Positions 25,411 through 35,626 of a DNA stretch of 64,000 nucleotides are shown here, piece after piece. This DNA is from Halomonas halocynthiae DSM 14573 (GTDB lineage: Bacteria > Pseudomonadota > Gammaproteobacteria > Pseudomonadales > Halomonadaceae), in the NCBI RefSeq assembly GCF_000425725.1, contig NZ_AUDZ01000017.1:1-64000 (forward strand). Reading direction: 5' to 3'. Position numbers and translations under genes: made by a program. Within the stretch, counting starts at the first letter, position 1; each line of letters starts with the position of its first letter. Below the pieces are notes generated by a model. The model saw only the letters and a list, made by a program, of their open reading frames with translations. It was not told the DNA's origin and did not search any database.

Positions 25411-26877
25411 ATGCTGCCTACACCCTACCGGCGGTACTCGTTAGTCGTCACTCTTGTTTTGGCGCTTGGATTGCTGCTGGCTGGTAAGGCGGTGGCTGAA
25501 GGTAATCCGCGCTATGCCGGCATTGTGATTGATGCTGACACGCACGAAGTTTTGTATGCCGAAAATGCTGATGCAAGGCGTTATCCCGCATCACTGACCA
25601 AAATGATGACGCTGTATATGCTGTTTGAAGAGCTGGATAACCAGCGCTTAACGCTTAACAGCCCGCTAAGGGTGTCAGCCACTGCAGCGGCTAAGCCGGC
25701 CACTAAACTGTGGCTGAAAGCCGGTTCAACGTTACCGGTTGAGACCGCTATTCAGGCGCTGGTTGTGCGCTCTGCCAATGATGTTGCAGCGGTTGTTGCT
25801 GAGTCGCTAGGTGGTACGGAAAGTGAGTTTGCACAGCTGATGACAGCTAAGGCGCGTGATCTGGGTATGCATAATACAACTTTCCGTAATGCCTCTGGCT
25901 TGCCGGACAGTCGCCAGGTAACAACGGCGAGAGACATGGCGATGCTGTCACGTCGTTTGATGCTGGATTTCCCCCAGTATTATCATTATTTCTCGCTGCA
26001 GAGTTTCACTTGGCGCGGAAAAACAGTGCGTGGCCACAATCGCCTGTTAGCCAGCTATCCCGGCGCGGATGGCCTGAAAACGGGGTTTATCCGTGCATCA
26101 GGCTTTAACGTAGCAACCTCGGCTGAGCGTGATGGCCGTCGTATGCTGTCTGTTGTCATGGGGGGGTATAGTTCTAAGTCGCGCGATAAGCACATGGCTA
26201 ATCTGCTAGATCGTGGTTTTCTGCGCGCTTCGCTTAGTGATGGCAATGGCTGGATGGCCAACACCGCTATTTCTGATGAACAGTTGTTGATACCTGGTGT
26301 TGAACCAAGGCAGCCTGTGCGTCAGATGCTAGCGGTGAATACGGCTGCGCCAACAGCGAGTGCAGCGCAGCGGTCATATCAGCGTACTGAGCCGTCGCGC
26401 CAGCGGGTGAGTAATGAACTCACACCTGCCGTTGCTAGTCGCAGTTATGCAAGTGCTGATAGTCAGGAACTGGTAGCGTGGAGTGACACGCCAGCAGGTT
26501 CTGCCGCCACTGCTCGTGCAGATGAGCCGCTGGTTGTTGAGGCATCACCTGCAGCGCGTCAGGCGCCAGTAAGAGCGACTCCTGTTGTTGCTCAAGCCTC
26601 TGCGCCGGTCAATACGGTGTCTCCTGCTACGTCAGCCGGTGGTGAGTGGGGCATTCAGGTCGGTGCCTTCAGTAGTCTCGATAGTGCTCGTGCCCTAGCA
26701 GTAAGAGCAGCCCGGGCCGCGAAAGTTGGTGAAGAGCAGGTGGCCCTGCCCCAAGTGGCTGGTGCCAGTGTTTATCGTGCACGTTTGATGGATATGGGTG
26801 AAGGCCAGGCGCGTAATGCGTGTCGGCGTCTTCAGTCGAGCGGTATGGACTGCATGGTCGTGCAGGCCAGCCTGTAA
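25411..26877 (+). CDS. D-alanyl-D-alanine carboxypeptidase with C-terminal SPOR domain
   Basis: 488 residues. Signal peptide to about A29, then a peptidase S11 (penicillin-binding protein 5-like) domain with S61-L-T-K64, S121-A-N123 and K223-T-G225 as the active-site triad of motifs. A low-complexity Ala/Ser/Thr/Pro-rich linker (about 305-408) leads to a SPOR domain at about 410-488 (GEWGIQVGAFSSLDSARALA...). It trims the terminal D-Ala of peptidoglycan pentapeptides in the periplasm; the SPOR domain binds denuded glycan at the septum, so it is probably a division-site enzyme. The combination is known in alphaproteobacteria and some gammaproteobacteria but differs from E. coli DacA, which ends in an amphipathic helix. 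Confidence 0.92.
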   Translation: MLPTPYRRYSLVVTLVLALGLLLAGKAVAEGNPRYAGIVIDADTHEVLYAENADARRYPASLTKMMTLYMLFEELDNQRLTLNSPLRVSATAAAKPATKLWLKAGSTLPVETAIQALVVRSANDVAAVVAESLGGTESEFAQLMTAKARDLGMHNTTFRNASGLPDSRQVTTARDMAMLSRRLMLDFPQYYHYFSLQSFTWRGKTVRGHNRLLASYPGADGLKTGFIRASGFNVATSAERDGRRMLSVVMGGYSSKSRDKHMANLLDRGFLRASLSDGNGWMANTAISDEQLLIPGVEPRQPVRQMLAVNTAAPTASAAQRSYQRTEPSRQRVSNELTPAVASRSYASADSQELVAWSDTPAGSAATARADEPLVVEASPAARQAPVRATPVVAQASAPVNTVSPATSAGGEWGIQVGAFSSLDSARALAVRAARAAKVGEEQVALPQVAGASVYRARLMDMGEGQARNACRRLQSSGMDCMVVQASL

Positions 26878-27014
26878 TCTATGACATTCCCCCGTCGTGC
26901 TGGCCGCCGCAAATAACGCATTATATTAGGTAGTCACTGTTGGGTTGCAACGAACACACCGCTGGCTTTGCCGGCGGTGTTTGGTGTTGGGATGAGCTGA
27001 GAGGAGTTGCCGCG

Positions 27015-27890
27015 ATGCCCGCCACGTTGAAAGGCATTCTTTACATGTGTGCTGGCGTGCTGTGCCTTGCGTTGGGCGATGCTATCACCAAGTGGCTAGG
27101 GGCGAGTTACTCGCCGTTACAGATCATCTTCTTCCGCACCTTGGTGTCATTACCGCTAATCATCCTGATCGCACATTTCAATGGTGGCATACGCACTCTG
27201 GGTACCAAGCGGCCTGGCGTCCACTTGCTGCGTGGGTTGATTTTCTCTGGCACGATGATTTGCTTTATGTGGGGCTTGACCCTCCTGCCACTGGCTGAAG
27301 CCACCGCTATAATATTTGCTGCACCGTTGTTTGTGACGCTACTGTCGGTGCCGTTGCTTAAAGAGCGGGTCGATAAGCCAACCATTATCGCAACGCTGCT
27401 CGGTTTTGTTGGCGTGATGATTGTTGTGCGTCCAGGCGCCGATAGCTTTCAACCGGCCACGCTGATTGTTTTAGGGGCCGCCGTTTTCTATGCGCTCACT
27501 CTGATTACCGCTCGCCGCTATGGTAGTCGTGAGCACTTGTGGGCAATGGTCTTCTATACCACGTTGATTCCGATGCTGGTGTCTGCGTCGACACTACCTT
27601 GGGTATGGCAAACACCCGCCACGACGGATTGGCCGATATTTATACTGGCCGGTATTCTTGGGGTAGGCGCTATGGCGGGGATTACTATGGCGTTTCGCTA
27701 TGCACCTGCGGCACTGGCCGCGCCGTTTGATTATACCGCCCTGATTTGGGCAGTGTTGTTGGGCTGGTGGGTCTGGGGTGAAGTGCCAGATCTCTGGGTA
27801 CTAATTGGCGGCACTGTGGTGATTTTCAGTGGCCTGTTAATTGCTTGGCGAGAAGGGCGCGTCGCCCTCACGCGCCGCCCTGCAACCTAA
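27015..27890 (+). CDS. EamA/DMT-family transporter
   Basis: 291 residues from the ATG at 27015, which has GAGGAG before it; the upstream extension of the frame looks non-coding. Ten hydrophobic segments as two EamA repeats (the first begins ILYMCAGVLCLALGDAITKWLG, the second around TLIVLGAAVFYALTLI). Drug/metabolite exporters of this family move amino acids, nucleosides or other small molecules; the substrate is unknown. Its stop codon overlaps the stop of the convergent thiE by four bases. Confidence 0.87.
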   Translation: MPATLKGILYMCAGVLCLALGDAITKWLGASYSPLQIIFFRTLVSLPLIILIAHFNGGIRTLGTKRPGVHLLRGLIFSGTMICFMWGLTLLPLAEATAIIFAAPLFVTLLSVPLLKERVDKPTIIATLLGFVGVMIVVRPGADSFQPATLIVLGAAVFYALTLITARRYGSREHLWAMVFYTTLIPMLVSASTLPWVWQTPATTDWPIFILAGILGVGAMAGITMAFRYAPAALAAPFDYTALIWAVLLGWWVWGEVPDLWVLIGGTVVIFSGLLIAWREGRVALTRRPAT

Positions 27891-28501
27891 GTATTGAAAA
27901 ACCCCTGAGCAGCAGCCTGGGGGTCTGGTGTGCCACAAATAGCCGACACGACGGCTAGGCCATCGGCACCGGCAGCCCGTACCTTTTCAACATGTTCACG
28001 CTTGAGCCCACCGATTGCCACATTAGGCAGTGGGCTGGCTGCGACCAGTGCTGCTAGGCCGTCGAACCCTATCGGTGTGGCATGATCGCCCTTGGTGGCA
28101 GTAGCGAACACCGGCCCCAAACCCAGGTAGTTTAGGGCGGCAGCGTCTAGCTGTGCTAGTTGCTCTAAACGCTGTACCGAAAGGCCGAGAATCGCCTTTT
28201 CCCCCAGAGCGTTGCGTGCCGCCGCAACGTCGCCATCGTCTTGCCCGATATGCAGCCCATCTGCGCCGCTGGCTAGTGCGACTTCCAGGCGATCATTAAT
28301 GATCAGAGGAACGCCGCTGCCAGCAAGAGCCTGTTTAATCTGACGCGCCTGGGACACCATCTCGGCGTCGCTGGCGTGTTTGTCTCTTAATTGGATGAGG
28401 GTTGCGCCACCGCGAACGGCGGCGGCAACAGTCTCCACCAGCCCGTAGCTTTTGCACAGTGCGGGGTCGGTAACGAGGTAAAGAGACAGATCAACGTGCA
28501 T
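27887..28501 (-). CDS. thiE: Thiamine phosphate synthase
   Basis: 204 residues from the ATG at 28501. It joins hydroxymethylpyrimidine diphosphate and thiazole phosphate into thiamine phosphate. TIM-barrel motifs: LYLVTD at the start, TLIQLRDK with the pyrimidine-binding Arg, LIINDRLEVALASGADGLHIGQDD for magnesium and diphosphate, and VAIGGL near the end. Its start lies inside the end of thiM (11-base overlap), so the two are translationally coupled under the TPP riboswitch. Confidence 0.93.
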   Translation of the reverse strand: MHVDLSLYLVTDPALCKSYGLVETVAAAVRGGATLIQLRDKHASDAEMVSQARQIKQALAGSGVPLIINDRLEVALASGADGLHIGQDDGDVAAARNALGEKAILGLSVQRLEQLAQLDAAALNYLGLGPVFATATKGDHATPIGFDGLAALVAASPLPNVAIGGLKREHVEKVRAAGADGLAVVSAICGTPDPQAAAQGFFNT

Positions 28502-29351
28502 CGGTAATCTCCAGTCGGGCATGTTGGGTGAGAGTATTGCTGTCCAGAGCATAGAGCGTATCAAGAAACGCCACACTAAAGCTGCCAGGCCCTTGTGCTA
28601 TCCGGCCCGCCAGTTCGCCGGCCACGGCATAGCTGGCTAAGGCTGCTGTGGTTGCTAGGAAGATATCGTCGGTGCTTTCGGTATCGGCTTGGGCAATCCA
28701 TGCGCCAACAACGCCGGTGAGCGAGCAACCCAAGGCGGTGACTTTGGGCATTAGCGCATGACCGCCGTCAATACGAGCTATTTTCTGCCCATCGGTTACT
28801 AGGTCGGACTCACCAGTTACTGCCACCACTGCGCCGCTATATCTTGCCAGTAAAATGGCCGCCTCTTGAGCGCTGTGGCTAGTGGTGGTGCTATCAACGC
28901 CGTGGCCACGACTGTGTTGTTGATGGAGTGAGCTGGCTTGGTCAGATAACTTCGCCAGGCTCAGAATCTCAGAGGCATTGCCGCGAATTACGCTGGGTGA
29001 AAGCCTCAGTAATTGAGCACCGACTTCTTGGCGATAGCTTGTGGCGCCAACTGCCACTGGGTCCAGCACCCAGGGTGTTTGGGCGCCGAGGGCGGCACGC
29101 GCGGCGATTTCCATGGCGTCTACCCAGCGGGGTGAGAGGGTACCGATGTTAATCGTCAGCGCACCTGCCATGGCGGCAAACTCAGCGACCTCCTGTTTGG
29201 CATGCGCCATGGCGGGTGATGCGCCAATCGCGAGTAGCACATTAGCCATGACGTTCATTGATACATGGTTGGTAATGTTGAGAATCAGCGGGGAATTTGC
29301 GCGTACGCGGTTAAGGCGTAAGGCAAGGTCGAGTGTTGGACTAGCGGTCAT
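28491..29351 (-). CDS. thiM: Hydroxyethylthiazole kinase
   Basis: 286 residues. It phosphorylates 4-methyl-5-(2-hydroxyethyl)thiazole with ATP in thiamine salvage. Ribokinase-like fold with the N-terminal PLILNITNHVSMNVMANVLLAIGASPAM block, WVLDPVAVG, RGNASEI and VTALGCSLTGVVGA (the anion hole and catalytic Cys region). It is slightly longer than the E. coli enzyme, with a short insertion after ILSLAK. First gene of thiM-thiE; a TPP riboswitch precedes it. The ribosome site is GAGGGG. Confidence 0.93.
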   Translation of the reverse strand: MTASPTLDLALRLNRVRANSPLILNITNHVSMNVMANVLLAIGASPAMAHAKQEVAEFAAMAGALTINIGTLSPRWVDAMEIAARAALGAQTPWVLDPVAVGATSYRQEVGAQLLRLSPSVIRGNASEILSLAKLSDQASSLHQQHSRGHGVDSTTTSHSAQEAAILLARYSGAVVAVTGESDLVTDGQKIARIDGGHALMPKVTALGCSLTGVVGAWIAQADTESTDDIFLATTAALASYAVAGELAGRIAQGPGSFSVAFLDTLYALDSNTLTQHARLEITDAR

Positions 29352-29358
29352 TGTGGTG

Positions 29359-29393
29359 CCCCTCAGCGAGGAGTCGGCGTCTGCCGATAGACT
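29359..29393 (-). promoter_or_regulatory. Expression-platform hairpin of the thi riboswitch
   Basis: On the minus strand GAGTCGGC pairs with GCCGACTC just after the aptamer, and the following bases include the thiM ribosome site GAGGGG at 29359-29364. Alternative pairing here could hide or free the ribosome site. Confidence 0.5.
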
Positions 29394-29397
29394 GCCG

Positions 29398-29482
29398 ACT
29401 CCCTACGCCGGCATTATCCGGTTCAGGTGGTAAGGGTGCATCTCAGTCGTTGCTCGTAATGTTTCGCAACAACGCCCCTGTC
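29398..29482 (-). ncRNA. TPP riboswitch (thi box)
   Basis: The minus strand has the conserved aptamer elements in order: AGGGGCG in P1/P2, CTGAGATGCACCC, then ACCTGAACCGGATAATGCC and GGCGTAGGGA. It lies 50-130 bases before thiM. When thiamine diphosphate binds, expression of thiM-thiE should drop. Confidence 0.95.
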
Positions 29483-29642
29483 ATGTGCGTTACTATCCGT
29501 GTTTATGGCAGCTATTGTAAAGCCTGTGCTGTGTTACATGCTGCCGCTCTGTTTCTGCTATTCTGTCCAGTTTCCACCATCGCTTGTCGAGCGGCTTCGA
29601 TAGCTGAGCCGCTACAGGGTTACTCTTCGAGTCTATTTCATC

Positions 29643-31034
29643 GTGAATCAAACCACCTCTGACTTTGCCACGTTGCCGCTGCTGCCGGAGCTGCTGTCTA
29701 ACCTTGCTTCGCTGGGCTATCACACCATGACGCCGATTCAGGCCGAGGGGCTACCGCCCGTGCTGGCGGGTCGTGATGTTCTTGCTCAGGCAAAAACGGG
29801 CTCTGGAAAAACCGCCGTTTTTGGCTTGGGACTGTTGTCGCGCCTGCAAGTGTCAGATTTCCGAGTGCAGGGGCTGGTGTTGTGCCCCACTCGTGAGCTG
29901 GCAGATCAGGTTGCCGGTGAAATCCGCCGACTAGCGCGTAGCCTGCCTAACGTTAAGGTATTGACGCTGTGTGGTGGTGCACCGATGGGGCCGCAGCTTG
30001 GGTCACTAGAGCATGGTGCGCATATCGTTGTCGGCACGCCGGGGCGGGTGGAAGAGCATCTGCGGAAAGCAACGCTGGTGCTGGGTTCGCTGACGACTCT
30101 CGTGCTGGATGAAGCAGACCGTATGCTTGACATGGGGTTTCAGGCGGCGATGGAAGCCATTATCGCCGAGACGCCAGCCAGCCGTCAGACCCTATTGTTT
30201 AGCGCAACCTATGATGAGAGTGTTCGCCCCATTGCCGAGCGTTTGATGCGTGAGCCCGTTAAGGTAGAGGTGGAGGACGCTCATGATGAAACGACGATTC
30301 GCCAGCATTTCTATCGGGTTGACGATGAGTCATTGCGTTTTGACTCCCTGCGTCGGCTGCTGCTGACGCTGAAGCCAGCATCAAGCGTGGTGTTTTGTAA
30401 TACCAAGCGCGAGACAGACGATGTGGCTGACGCCTTGAATGATGCAGGCTTCAGTGCACTGGCGCTGCATGGCGACCTTGAACAGCGTGACAGGGACCGC
30501 TTATTAATTATGTTTGCCAATGGCAGTGCTTCAATTCTGGTCGCTACCGACGTAGCGGCCAGAGGCTTGGATATCGCTGCTCTGGACGCGGTGTTTAACT
30601 ATCGCATTGCTCGTGAGCTTGAAGTGCATGTTCACCGTGTTGGGCGCACTGGCCGAGCAGGAGGCTCTGGAGTGGCCTGCACTCTGGTTAGTGAGAAAGA
30701 TGACTACCGGCTGGCGCGCTTGGCAGAGTTGCTGAATGAGCGCCTCGACGTACAACCGTTACCCGGCCCTGAAGTGTTGGAGCAGTTGCCTTTTCAACCG
30801 ACAATGGTGACGTTGCAGTTAGGGGCGGGAAAAAAACATAAGTTGCGCCCTGGAGACATTTTGGGTGCCCTAACCGGCGACGGTGGGATTGCCGGGGATC
30901 AGGTAGGTAAGATTAAGCTGCTCGCCAATAGCGCTTATGTGGCGGTACATCGTGAGGTTGCCGCAGCCGCCCTGAAGCAATTAAGCACGGGAAAACTCAA
31001 GGGCCGTAGCTTTCGTGCCCGGTATATTAGTTAG
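29643..31034 (+). CDS. dbpA: DEAD-box RNA helicase DbpA
   Basis: 463 residues from a GTG. Helicase core with Q motif (TPIQAEG), Walker A AKTGSGKT (K57), PTRELA, VLDEADRMLDMGF, SAT, VATDVAARGLD and HRVGRTGRAG. The C-terminal domain (about 390-463, LGAGKKHKLRPGDILGALTGDGGIAGDQVGKIKL) is the DbpA RNA-binding domain that recognises hairpin 92 of 23S rRNA. It helps assemble the large ribosomal subunit. The RIO kinase gene follows after 12 bases and is probably cotranscribed. Confidence 0.95.
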   Translation: MNQTTSDFATLPLLPELLSNLASLGYHTMTPIQAEGLPPVLAGRDVLAQAKTGSGKTAVFGLGLLSRLQVSDFRVQGLVLCPTRELADQVAGEIRRLARSLPNVKVLTLCGGAPMGPQLGSLEHGAHIVVGTPGRVEEHLRKATLVLGSLTTLVLDEADRMLDMGFQAAMEAIIAETPASRQTLLFSATYDESVRPIAERLMREPVKVEVEDAHDETTIRQHFYRVDDESLRFDSLRRLLLTLKPASSVVFCNTKRETDDVADALNDAGFSALALHGDLEQRDRDRLLIMFANGSASILVATDVAARGLDIAALDAVFNYRIARELEVHVHRVGRTGRAGGSGVACTLVSEKDDYRLARLAELLNERLDVQPLPGPEVLEQLPFQPTMVTLQLGAGKKHKLRPGDILGALTGDGGIAGDQVGKIKLLANSAYVAVHREVAAAALKQLSTGKLKGRSFRARYIS

Positions 31035-31046
31035 CAATGTGGTGAT

Positions 31047-31949
31047 ATGAAAATACCCAAAAGACTACAGTCGTTAGTTGATGATGGCCTGATCGATGCC
31101 GTGGAAGGCCAACTGATGAGTGGTAAGGAAGCTCAGGTATACGTGGTGCGCTCCCATGGAGAGCGGCGTTGTGCCAAGGTGTTCAAGGAAGCCAAAAAGC
31201 GTAGTTTTAAACAGGCTGTGCAGTATCAAGAGGGGCGAAAAGTGCGCAATAGCCGCCGCTCCCGCGCCATGGCCAAGAAAACCCGCTACGGCCAAAAAGA
31301 ACAAGAGCAAGCCTGGCTTAACGCGGAAGTTGATGCCCTTTATCGGCTGGCCGAGGCCGACGTGCGGGTACCTAAGCCGCATGGTTTTGTCGATGGCGTT
31401 TTGCTGATGGAAATGATCACCGATGCCGAAGGATTAACTGCGCCACGGTTGGATGACGTGGTACTCAGTGCCGAGCAAGCTCAAGCGTATTACACCAAAA
31501 TTCTTGGTGATATCGTGCGTATGCTGTGCGCAGGCCTGATTCATGGTGATTTGTCTGAGTTCAATGTGCTGCTGTCTGCTGACGGCCCCGTCATCATTGA
31601 TCTTCCTCAAGCGGTGGATGCCGCAGGGAATAATAGCGCCGAAATGATGTTTGAGCGCGACGTTGACAACATGCGCCGTTACTTTGGTCGTTTCGCTCCT
31701 GAGTTACTGGCCACCGACTACGGCAAAGAAATATGGGCGTTGTATGAAGCGGGCGAACTGCACCCTGATAGCCAGTTAACCGGGTGCTTTGAACATGACA
31801 CCAGCGCAGTGGATGTGGATGACCTAATGACCGTGATCGACGATGTGCGCGAAGAGGAAGCTGAGCGGCTTGCGGCGCTGTCTGGTGACCACGATGCAGG
31901 GGTAAAAGAAGCCGCTCAAGAATGGCGCGAGTCTCATGGCGACAGCTAG
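31047..31949 (+). CDS. RIO1-family serine protein kinase
   Basis: 300 residues. Nucleotide-binding loop around LMSGKEAQVYVVRS, the invariant Lys in CAKVFKE, the catalytic loop LIHGDLSEFNVLL and the metal-binding IIDLPQAVD are all RIO1-type. A basic stretch (KVRNSRRSRAMAKKTRYGQK) precedes the second half of the N-lobe. The C-terminus is acidic. In eukaryotes and archaea RIO kinases mature ribosomal subunits; the pairing with dbpA here suggests a ribosome link, which is inference. Confidence 0.87.
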   Translation: MKIPKRLQSLVDDGLIDAVEGQLMSGKEAQVYVVRSHGERRCAKVFKEAKKRSFKQAVQYQEGRKVRNSRRSRAMAKKTRYGQKEQEQAWLNAEVDALYRLAEADVRVPKPHGFVDGVLLMEMITDAEGLTAPRLDDVVLSAEQAQAYYTKILGDIVRMLCAGLIHGDLSEFNVLLSADGPVIIDLPQAVDAAGNNSAEMMFERDVDNMRRYFGRFAPELLATDYGKEIWALYEAGELHPDSQLTGCFEHDTSAVDVDDLMTVIDDVREEEAERLAALSGDHDAGVKEAAQEWRESHGDS

Positions 31950-31966
31950 CTGAGTTTTCGCTGTGA

Positions 31967-32431
<465 letters not shown>

Positions 32432-32452
32432 CTGGACGCTATGGTTTATGTG

Positions 32453-32485
32453 GGCGTGCTGAGCATTTAAGCACGCCTTTTTTAT
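32453..32485 (+). terminator. Terminator after glnK
   Basis: GGCGTGCT pairs with AGCACGCC around a 9-base loop and is followed by six T. It lies 22 bases after the glnK stop. Confidence 0.92.
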
Positions 32486-32517
32486 TGATAAATATTTGAT
32501 TCCATTGGAGAGATGCC

Positions 32518-33285
32518 ATGCTGATGGCAGCCTTGATCGGCGGTTTTGTTGGTTTTCTTATCAGCGGTAACTTACTTGGGCTTGTTGCAGGGGCTGCGCT
32601 GGGCTGGTGGCTTGGAAGCCGAGTTCGCGGTGGCATGGGACTGAAAGAGTTACAACGCCATTTTCTGGATGCAACGTTTGCCGTTATGGGCTGCTTGTGT
32701 AAAGCCGATGGCCAGGTCACCGAAGAAGAGCTGGACGCGTCGCGCAAAATGTGGGATTTATTGCGCCTCAACGAGGAGCAGCGTGCCAAGGCTCGGGAAA
32801 ATTTTAACCGCGGTAAGGCATCAAACTTCGATCTTGATGCTGAAATTGCCAAAGTCGCCCGTATTACTCGCGGACAACGCGCTTTGCGTCAGATGTTCCT
32901 GCAAGTGCAGCTGTCAGCGATTGCTGCTGATGGTGTACTGCACCCTGCGGAACACCGGATGATCATGCATATTGCTCGAGGGCTGGGTTGCAGTGAAGCT
33001 GAGATTCAGCAGATCGAAGCGATGTTGCGTGGTGCCAGTCAGGCCGGTAGTGCTCAGCCGTCAGGCCCCTCGCTGGAAGACGCTTATGCAGTGCTGGGGG
33101 TTAAGCCAGATGCTAGTGATGCCGAGGTAAAGCGAAATTATCGGCGCCTGATGAGTGAAAATCACCCGGATAAACTGGCATCAAAAGGTCTGCCTGAAAG
33201 CATGCGTGAGATGGCGAAAGAACGCACCATTGAAATTGGTAATGCCTATGAGAGTATCCGCAAAGCCCGCGGTGATGCTGGCTGA
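32518..33285 (+). CDS. djlA: DjlA-type membrane-anchored co-chaperone
   Basis: 255 residues. One N-terminal membrane segment with Gly-rich face (about 4-35, LIGGFVGFLISGNLLGLVAGAALGWWLG), a central TerB-like domain (about 45-165) and a C-terminal J domain (about 185-255) with the HPD motif in ENHPDKLASKGLP. It should stimulate DnaK at the inner membrane. The order of domains is that of E. coli DjlA, which is linked to envelope stress. It is monocistronic after the glnK terminator. Confidence 0.93.
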   Translation: MLMAALIGGFVGFLISGNLLGLVAGAALGWWLGSRVRGGMGLKELQRHFLDATFAVMGCLCKADGQVTEEELDASRKMWDLLRLNEEQRAKARENFNRGKASNFDLDAEIAKVARITRGQRALRQMFLQVQLSAIAADGVLHPAEHRMIMHIARGLGCSEAEIQQIEAMLRGASQAGSAQPSGPSLEDAYAVLGVKPDASDAEVKRNYRRLMSENHPDKLASKGLPESMREMAKERTIEIGNAYESIRKARGDAG

Positions 33286-33390
33286 CACGCTGCGCTGTGC
33301 TGTTTTGATATAGGTATCAGCTACGTCGTGTCACTCACATGACTCTATTGACGACAACATTGATCACAACAAGAAACGCAGGAGCCCTTG

Positions 33391-34944
33391 ATGACATTCG
33401 GTATTTTTTCCCTGTTGCCGCCACTGTTGGCAATAGTGCTGGCGCTGGTGACGCGCAATGTGATTCCGGCGCTGTTCTGCGGCGTTTGGTTAGGCGCGAC
33501 CATGCTGGTGGGTGGCAATCCCGCTATTGGGCTGTATGACACGTTTGATGCCTTTATTATTCCGAGCGTGGGTGATGAGTGGAGCGTCACGGTACTGATC
33601 TACTGTGGCTTGTTTGGTGTGCTGATTGGGGTGCTGGAGCGTACGGGAGGTGCTCAAGCCATCGCGCGTTCGATTTCTGCGCGTGTTGCGTCGCGCCGTG
33701 GTGCACAGGGTGCCACCATGGGGTTGGGTGTGCTGATTTTCTTTGAAGACTATTTCAACGCCTTAACCGTGGGCAGTGTGATGCGCCCGATTACCGATAA
33801 AATGAGGGTTTCTCGGGAAAAGCTCGCTTATATCGTTGACTCTACCTCGGCACCAATGTGTTTACTGGGCCCAGTCTCAACCTGGGTGGTTTTTGTTATG
33901 GGGCTGATCGGTACACAGTTGGTTGAAATGGGGGCCAGCGGCTCAGAGTACCTGATTTATCTGTCGACGATTCCGCTGAATTTTTATGCTTGGTTGGCGC
34001 TGGGTCTCATCATCTATATGGTAATTACTCAGTGGGACTTTGGCCCCATGGCGGCTGCAGAGCATCGTGCCCGCACTACCGGTCATGTCATGGCAGCTAA
34101 TGCGGCTCCCCCCTCTGGTGCTCACGAAGAGAATCTCAGCGTAGTCAGCGAAGATCAGGCGCGTAAGCGTAATATGTTGGTGCCTATTGCTGTGCTGGTG
34201 TTAATGATTCCACCCCTTTTCCTATGGACCGGAAACTTCCCTGAAAACGATCTCGTGACCGCGGTGGGTAATGCCAAAGGTGGCTTGTCAATTCTTATGG
34301 CCACGCTGATGGCGGTGGTTGTTGGTTTGACCATGGGGATGGTACAGAAGCTGTTCAATTTCCGTGAAGCGATGGATATTGTGGTGGATGGCATCAAAAG
34401 CATGACGCTGGTGTACATCATTCTGACCCTGGCCTGGTCGATCGGCAGCGTGACGTCAGAGCTCGGCACGGCTGCCTACTTGGTCACTCTCGCGGAAGCC
34501 AGTTTGTCGCCCAGTATGGTGCCGGTGTTGCTGTTTTTGATTGGGGCGGTGGTCGCTTTTACCACGGGAACTTCCTACGGCACCTTTGCCATCATGATTC
34601 CTATTGCCATGCCAGTCGCTGTCGCGATGGACCTGCCACTGGCACTGACCATTGCCGCTGTGCTTAGCGGAGGGATCTTTGGTGACCACTGCTCGCCGAT
34701 TTCCGATACAACCATTTTGTCGTCTGCTGGGTCGTCCTGTGATCATATTGACCATGTGCGCACACAGTTGCCCTATGCGATTACCGCCGGGGTTGCGGGG
34801 ATCACGGGCTTTTTCATTGCTGGGCTAACGCAAAGTACACTGCTGGGAGCGGTCAGTGGTTTGGCGGCACTGCTCGTCATTGCTGTCACGCTCAGGCTGG
34901 TGTGGGGAGCGCCTCACGGGGCGGAATCAGCTCGCGCTAATTGA
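33391..34944 (+). CDS. NhaC-family Na+/H+ antiporter
   Basis: 517 residues from the ATG at 33391 (GGAG upstream). About eleven to twelve membrane segments. Central FFEDYFNALTVGSVMRPITDKMRVSREKLAYIVDSTSAPMCLLGPVSTW and the later GGIFGDHCSPISDTTILSSAGSSCDHIDHVRTQLPYA are typical of the NhaC superfamily. Members exchange sodium for protons or move organic acids. Suits a salt-tolerant host but the exact substrate is unproven. A terminator follows. Confidence 0.87.
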   Translation: MTFGIFSLLPPLLAIVLALVTRNVIPALFCGVWLGATMLVGGNPAIGLYDTFDAFIIPSVGDEWSVTVLIYCGLFGVLIGVLERTGGAQAIARSISARVASRRGAQGATMGLGVLIFFEDYFNALTVGSVMRPITDKMRVSREKLAYIVDSTSAPMCLLGPVSTWVVFVMGLIGTQLVEMGASGSEYLIYLSTIPLNFYAWLALGLIIYMVITQWDFGPMAAAEHRARTTGHVMAANAAPPSGAHEENLSVVSEDQARKRNMLVPIAVLVLMIPPLFLWTGNFPENDLVTAVGNAKGGLSILMATLMAVVVGLTMGMVQKLFNFREAMDIVVDGIKSMTLVYIILTLAWSIGSVTSELGTAAYLVTLAEASLSPSMVPVLLFLIGAVVAFTTGTSYGTFAIMIPIAMPVAVAMDLPLALTIAAVLSGGIFGDHCSPISDTTILSSAGSSCDHIDHVRTQLPYAITAGVAGITGFFIAGLTQSTLLGAVSGLAALLVIAVTLRLVWGAPHGAESARAN

Positions 34945-34959
34945 AGCAAGAGATAGACT

Positions 34960-34992
34960 AGGGCCCCGCATTAGTTGGGCCCTGGCTTTTTT
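34960..34992 (+). terminator. Terminator between nhaC-type gene and ribA
   Basis: AGGGCCC pairs with GGGCCCT around a 10-base loop, then GGC and six T. It serves the plus-strand antiporter gene; the T run abuts the ribA stop codon. Confidence 0.85.
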
Positions 34993-35626
34993 AGGGTTTA
35001 CGCTTATTGCTTGGATTTTCTGCGGGGGTGAAGTCGCCCAGTGCCATCATGTGGCCTAGTTTACCGGCCTTGGTAGAAAGATAGTGCTCGTTGTGTGGGT
35101 TAAGGCCGGTGGTCAGCCCAACTCGTTCGACGACATCAATACCCTCGTCGGTTAACGCGTTGACCTTGCGGGGATTGTTGGTCATCAGGCGTAGCGCCTG
35201 AATATCGAGATGGTTCAGCATCGGCAAGCACAGGTCGTAACGGCGCATATCTGCAGCGAATCCCAGCCGCTCATTGGCCTCTACGGTATCGGCACCCTGG
35301 TCCTGCAGGTGGTAAGCACGAATTTTATTAAGCAGCCCGATACCCCGACCTTCTTGGCGTAGATAGAGCAATACGCCACGACCCTCCTCGGCAATTCGTC
35401 GCAGGGCTTCCATCAGCTGGTAGCCGCAGTCACAACGCATTGAGAACAAGGCATCGCCGGTCAGGCATTCCGAGTGAACACGGCCCAGTACCGGCTCGCC
35501 ATCACCAACGTCGCCAAGCGTTAGGGCGATATGGTCTTTGCCGGTTGCTTCGTCTTCGAAGCCGTGCATAGTAAACGTAGCCCAAGGCGTGGGCAGTCGA
35601 GAGGAGGCGATGTAGCGAATCGTCAC
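34991..35626 (-). CDS. ribA: GTP cyclohydrolase II
   Basis: 211 residues. It opens GTP to 2,5-diamino-6-ribosylamino-pyrimidinone phosphate, the first step of riboflavin synthesis. Zinc ligands are the three Cys of [21 protein letters not shown], followed by [22 protein letters not shown] with the catalytic Arg and Tyr, and LMTNNPRKV. It aligns with E. coli RibA throughout and is not fused to RibB. It stands alone, divergent from hemE. Confidence 0.95.
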   Translation of the reverse strand: MTIRYIASSRLPTPWATFTMHGFEDEATGKDHIALTLGDVGDGEPVLGRVHSECLTGDALFSMRCDCGYQLMEALRRIAEEGRGVLLYLRQEGRGIGLLNKIRAYHLQDQGADTVEANERLGFAADMRRYDLCLPMLNHLDIQALRLMTNNPRKVNALTDEGIDVVERVGLTTGLNPHNEHYLSTKAGKLGHMMALGDFTPAENPSNKRKP